A stretch of 55,994 nucleotides of DNA, from positions 1 to 55,994 of the forward strand of contig MENF01000161.1 in assembly GCA_001769035.1 (NCBI GenBank), read 5' to 3'. Origin of the DNA: Bacteroidetes bacterium GWA2_32_17. GTDB taxonomy: Bacteria > Bacteroidota > Bacteroidia > Bacteroidales > GWA2-32-17. The number at the start of each line of letters is the position of its first letter. Position 1 is the stretch's first letter. This document shows, piece after piece, positions 53,030 through 55,994 of the stretch. The position numbers were made by a program, and so were the translations under genes. The notes below the pieces were generated by a model. That model was not told the origin of the DNA. It ran no database searches and saw only the letters and a program-made list of their open reading frames with translations.

Positions 53030-55994
53030 ATGATAATAAATACTTTTACTAAATGCGTTATATTAATAGCATTACTATTTATAATTGACAATGCCGTTAT
53101 GGCTCAAGCACCTGGTTGTCCTCAAATAGATATTGGACCAGATATTGATGCATCATGTAACAACCCATGTGTTAACTTAAATGCTACTGTTTTAGAAACA
53201 GGTCAAACTAATTCTTATATTGTTTCGTCAGTACCTTATTTACCGCCATTTCCTTTTACCGGTGGAACTCCTGTTTCTGTTAATACTGATGATGTTTATA
53301 GTGGAGTAATTGCACTTCCATTTGATTTTTGTTTTTATGGACAATCATATAATCAGGTTATAGTTGGTTCAAATGGTGTTATTTCCTTTGATTTAACAAA
53401 TGCTAGTGGATCTTGTCCATGGTCATTTACTGCATCTGTTCCAAGTAGTTCATTACCTGTAAATGCTATTTTTGGAGCATATTTAGATATTGACCCCGGA
53501 GTTTGTGGTAATCTATATTATGATATTACAGGAAGTTACCCATGCAGAACTTTTGTTTTTAAATTTAATTCGGTTTGTTATTTTAATTGCAATTCATTAA
53601 TGACTTCCCAAGAAATTGTTCTTTATGAAGGAACTAATGTAATTGAAGTTTATATTCAAGACCATCCTGTTTGTATCGGATGGAACTCTGGCAATGCGGT
53701 AATTGGAATTCAAGATGCTACTGGTTCAATTGGTATTACTCCTCCCGGTAGAAATACAGGACCTTGGACTGCAAATAATGAGGCATGGAGGTTTACACCT
53801 TCCGGACCACCAAATTACACAGTAAGTTGGTATGACCAAAATGCAACTTTAATTGGAACTGGTTTAACAACAACTGTTTGCCCCACCACTACTTCGTTTT
53901 ATACAGCTCAAGTAAATTATCAAAATTGTAGTAGCGGAACAATTACTGCAAGCGACCAGGTTTTTGTTAATGTTTCAAACTCTGCTTATGCAGGTCCCGA
54001 TGATTCCATCTGTGGTTTAAATTATACATTAAATGGCTCTTCTTCTGGAACAGGCACTTGGTCTGTAACTGGACCTGGCATAGCTACATTAGTTGATAAT
54101 ACAGATACTGTTTCAAATGTTGATGTTACAAATTTCGGGACTTATACTTTTGTTTGGACAATAGGTACCGGAAGTGGTGCTTGTTATGATACAACTTTAA
54201 TAACTTTTAATGAAATCCCTACTGCCTCCGCCGGTCCCGACCAAACCCTTTGCTTACTAAACACGACTATGGCAGCCATTCCGAGTGTAGGCACAGGCAC
54301 ATGGACAGCAACTGGACCAGGAACAATAATATTTGGCAATGTAAATTTACCTACAACAGCAGTTTCAGCTTCGATTCAGGGGACATACGCGTTTACGTGG
54401 ACAGAAGTAAACGGCTCAAGTTGCACAAGTTTCGACAATGTAAATGTGAAATTCACACAAATGCCCGTTGCCAATGCAGGAACCGACATTAACGTATGCC
54501 AGTTAAACACAACATTAGCATCAATTAATTCAGTTGGAACAGGCACCTGGACACAAACTTCTGGCTCCGGAACAATTAACTTTACAAATATAAACGATGC
54601 TTTATCAGGAATATCAACATCTACAACACAAGGAGTTTACGTTTTAACATGGACTGAGGATAATGGAAATGGTTGCGTTAGCTCCGACCAGGTTCAGGTT
54701 ACACTTAGCCAAACACCAGTTGCAAACGCTGGAACTGATGCTGCACTTTGTTTATTAACTTATAACTTAAATGCAACACCATCAGTTGGAACAGGTACAT
54801 GGACTTACACAGGATCCGGAACAGCAACATTTAATAACTCTAATAGCCCAACTGCAATTACAACCGTTTCGGGAAATGGAATTTACACATTTACATGGAC
54901 CGAAGATAATACTAATGGTTGCATTGATTCTGATGTTGTTGTTATAACATTTACCCAGATGCCCACAGCAAATGCCGGAACTGATATAAATATTTGTCAG
55001 TTAGATACTAATTTAGCAGCAGTTCCATCAGTGGGAACAGGTACGTGGACAGTTTCTGGTCCTGGAATATTAAATATTAATTTTCCAGATTCTTCAAATA
55101 CAACTGTAAGCACATTAACACAAGGCATTTATAATTTAACATGGACCGAAGATAATGGTAACGGTTGTATTGACAGCGACAATATGGTTTTAACACTTAC
55201 TAACCAACCAGTTGCAAATGCAGGTGTTCGTGATTCTGTTTGTTCATTAACTTTTCAATTAAATGCAACAGCAAGTTATGGAACAGGTACATGGAGCCAA
55301 TTAAGCGGACCCGGATCCAGCAGTTTTACTAATGGCTCAAGCGTTACAACAACTCAATATGGCGATTATAATTTTATATGGGCAGAAGATAATGGTAATG
55401 GATGTACCGATGCCGATACAGTACATATAACATTTAATTACATTCCAACCTCAACATTTACAGTTGCTCAAATTAACTGTTTTGGCGATGATGCTACTGT
55501 AACCTACTTAGGTAATGCAGAATTATTAAATGCACAATTCAACTGGACATTTTCTAATGCAAATGTAATTTCCGGTTCAAATAATGGACCTTATGAAATA
55601 GATTATTCAAATGCAGGAACAAATAATGTTTTGCTAACTGTATCAGAGCATGGGTGCGTTTCGCCAATAACTTCAATACCAGTATTTAATCCTCCACTTC
55701 TTACATTATCGTTAAGTAAAATAGATGTTTCGTGTAATGGATTTGGCGATGGACAAGTATTTACATCAGTAGGAGGAGGTACCCCAAACTATAATTACGC
55801 GTGGTCAAATGGTTTGGTATTCTCAACAATAGTAAATGCTTCGCCAAATATTTATAAAGTTACAGTAACCGATATTAATGGATGCACAGTAAAAGACAGC
55901 ATAACAATAACAGAACCGCCAAAACTTGTAATAGATATGTTGCATAATGTTTCGATTTGCGACGGCAACGATACAACACTTACAGCATCGGCAA
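53030..55994 (+). CDS. Large repeat-rich secreted adhesin (PKD-like and SprB repeats), 3' end outside window
   Basis: The reading frame from ATG 53030 stays open to the last base (988 codons), so the gene continues beyond the window. A signal peptide (about residues 1-26, ending AVMAQ) is followed by a globular domain with paired Cys residues (about 30-265). Six repeats of about 82 residues then occur, each with A-G-x-D...C...GTGTW...GPG (start positions 53990, 54230, 54476, 54728, 54974 and 55220). A SprB-type repeat lies near 55705-55925 (VSCNGFGDGQ, GGGTPNYNYAWSNG, VTVTDINGCTVKDSI). Family knowledge links SprB repeats to T9SS-exported adhesins used in gliding; a C-terminal sorting domain would be expected outside the window. 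Confidence 0.88.
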   Translation, partial: MIINTFTKCVILIALLFIIDNAVMAQAPGCPQIDIGPDIDASCNNPCVNLNATVLETGQTNSYIVSSVPYLPPFPFTGGTPVSVNTDDVYSGVIALPFDFCFYGQSYNQVIVGSNGVISFDLTNASGSCPWSFTASVPSSSLPVNAIFGAYLDIDPGVCGNLYYDITGSYPCRTFVFKFNSVCYFNCNSLMTSQEIVLYEGTNVIEVYIQDHPVCIGWNSGNAVIGIQDATGSIGITPPGRNTGPWTANNEAWRFTPSGPPNYTVSWYDQNATLIGTGLTTTVCPTTTSFYTAQVNYQNCSSGTITASDQVFVNVSNSAYAGPDDSICGLNYTLNGSSSGTGTWSVTGPGIATLVDNTDTVSNVDVTNFGTYTFVWTIGTGSGACYDTTLITFNEIPTASAGPDQTLCLLNTTMAAIPSVGTGTWTATGPGTIIFGNVNLPTTAVSASIQGTYAFTWTEVNGSSCTSFDNVNVKFTQMPVANAGTDINVCQLNTTLASINSVGTGTWTQTSGSGTINFTNINDALSGISTSTTQGVYVLTWTEDNGNGCVSSDQVQVTLSQTPVANAGTDAALCLLTYNLNATPSVGTGTWTYTGSGTATFNNSNSPTAITTVSGNGIYTFTWTEDNTNGCIDSDVVVITFTQMPTANAGTDINICQLDTNLAAVPSVGTGTWTVSGPGILNINFPDSSNTTVSTLTQGIYNLTWTEDNGNGCIDSDNMVLTLTNQPVANAGVRDSVCSLTFQLNATASYGTGTWSQLSGPGSSSFTNGSSVTTTQYGDYNFIWAEDNGNGCTDADTVHITFNYIPTSTFTVAQINCFGDDATVTYLGNAELLNAQFNWTFSNANVISGSNNGPYEIDYSNAGTNNVLLTVSEHGCVSPITSIPVFNPPLLTLSLSKIDVSCNGFGDGQVFTSVGGGTPNYNYAWSNGLVFSTIVNASPNIYKVTVTDINGCTVKDSITITEPPKLVIDMLHNVSICDGNDTTLTASA

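Noticed and set aside
1-55994. tRNA, rRNA or riboswitch genes
   Set aside because: No cloverleaf with a conserved T-loop, no rRNA-like conserved blocks and no recognisable riboswitch core was found by eye; a covariance-model scan would be needed for certainty.

Overview
The window is AT-rich DNA from a member of the Bacteroidota, most likely an environmental Bacteroidia-type genome. The evidence is a secreted protein with a YPNPF-type C-terminal sorting domain (type IX secretion, T9SS), a CarboxypepD-plug TonB receptor, DUF6089/PorG-like and DUF4924 proteins, a LytTR/LytS pair, a FISUMP lipoprotein, a SprB-type adhesin, and several upstream TAnnTTTG boxes, the -7 element of Bacteroidota promoters. 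No rRNA, tRNA, CRISPR array or prophage was seen. Coding regions are mostly housekeeping genes; the unusual content is in the intergenic DNA.

Layout. 1-8.6 kb: a secreted BNR/VPS10-propeller protein, a repeat-filled gap, a TonB-dependent receptor, PPK2, AroQ and a Xer recombinase. 8.8-11.6 kb: pyruvate phosphate dikinase. 11.7-22 kb (minus strand): an envelope-biogenesis cluster read from CBS-domain protein through an Omp85-like protein, NAD kinase, three tandem PorG-like outer-membrane proteins, UppS and BamA to two OmpH/Skp chaperones; pdxJ is divergent at the upstream end. 23-28 kb: ppk1 and sixA separated by an odd 745-bp intergenic region, then a secreted protein of the type usually labelled asparagine synthetase B. 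28-33 kb: dnaB, two orphan lipoproteins, a TPR fragment and an IS30 remnant. 33-36.3 kb: prs, engB, manA and a probable toxin-antitoxin pair. 36.6-39.5 kb: Dabb protein, LytTR regulator, LytS kinase and a LiaF-like membrane protein in one operon. 39.7-50.5 kb: a small beta-barrel protein, a phosphohexomutase, MltG, an acyl-CoA ligase, DUF4924, a FISUMP lipoprotein and a YfhO-like membrane protein. 51-56 kb: a hybrid histidine kinase and the N-terminal 988 residues of a large repeat-rich adhesin that runs off the end.

Genes that act together: OmpH/Skp, BamA, the PorG-like proteins and the Omp85-like protein serve outer-membrane assembly and probably T9SS, which would export the first-gene product and the terminal adhesin. 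PPK1 and PPK2 make and use polyphosphate. UppS and MltG belong to cell-wall synthesis.

The main hunting result is the density of small non-autonomous inverted-repeat elements. At least six structurally distinct families occur, several with terminal inverted repeats and apparent 5-bp target duplications, and no matching intact transposase is present. One family (6976-7230, 12345-12687, 22062-22198) carries an outward-facing TAACTTTG promoter box that in all three cases points at the start of the adjacent minus-strand gene. Two other items stand out: a threefold repeat upstream of ppk1 encoding near-identical tiny peptides beginning MKHPRL, and a 330-bp mosaic repeat present twice in direct orientation around a four-gene segment. 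These are readings by eye; no database search was possible.
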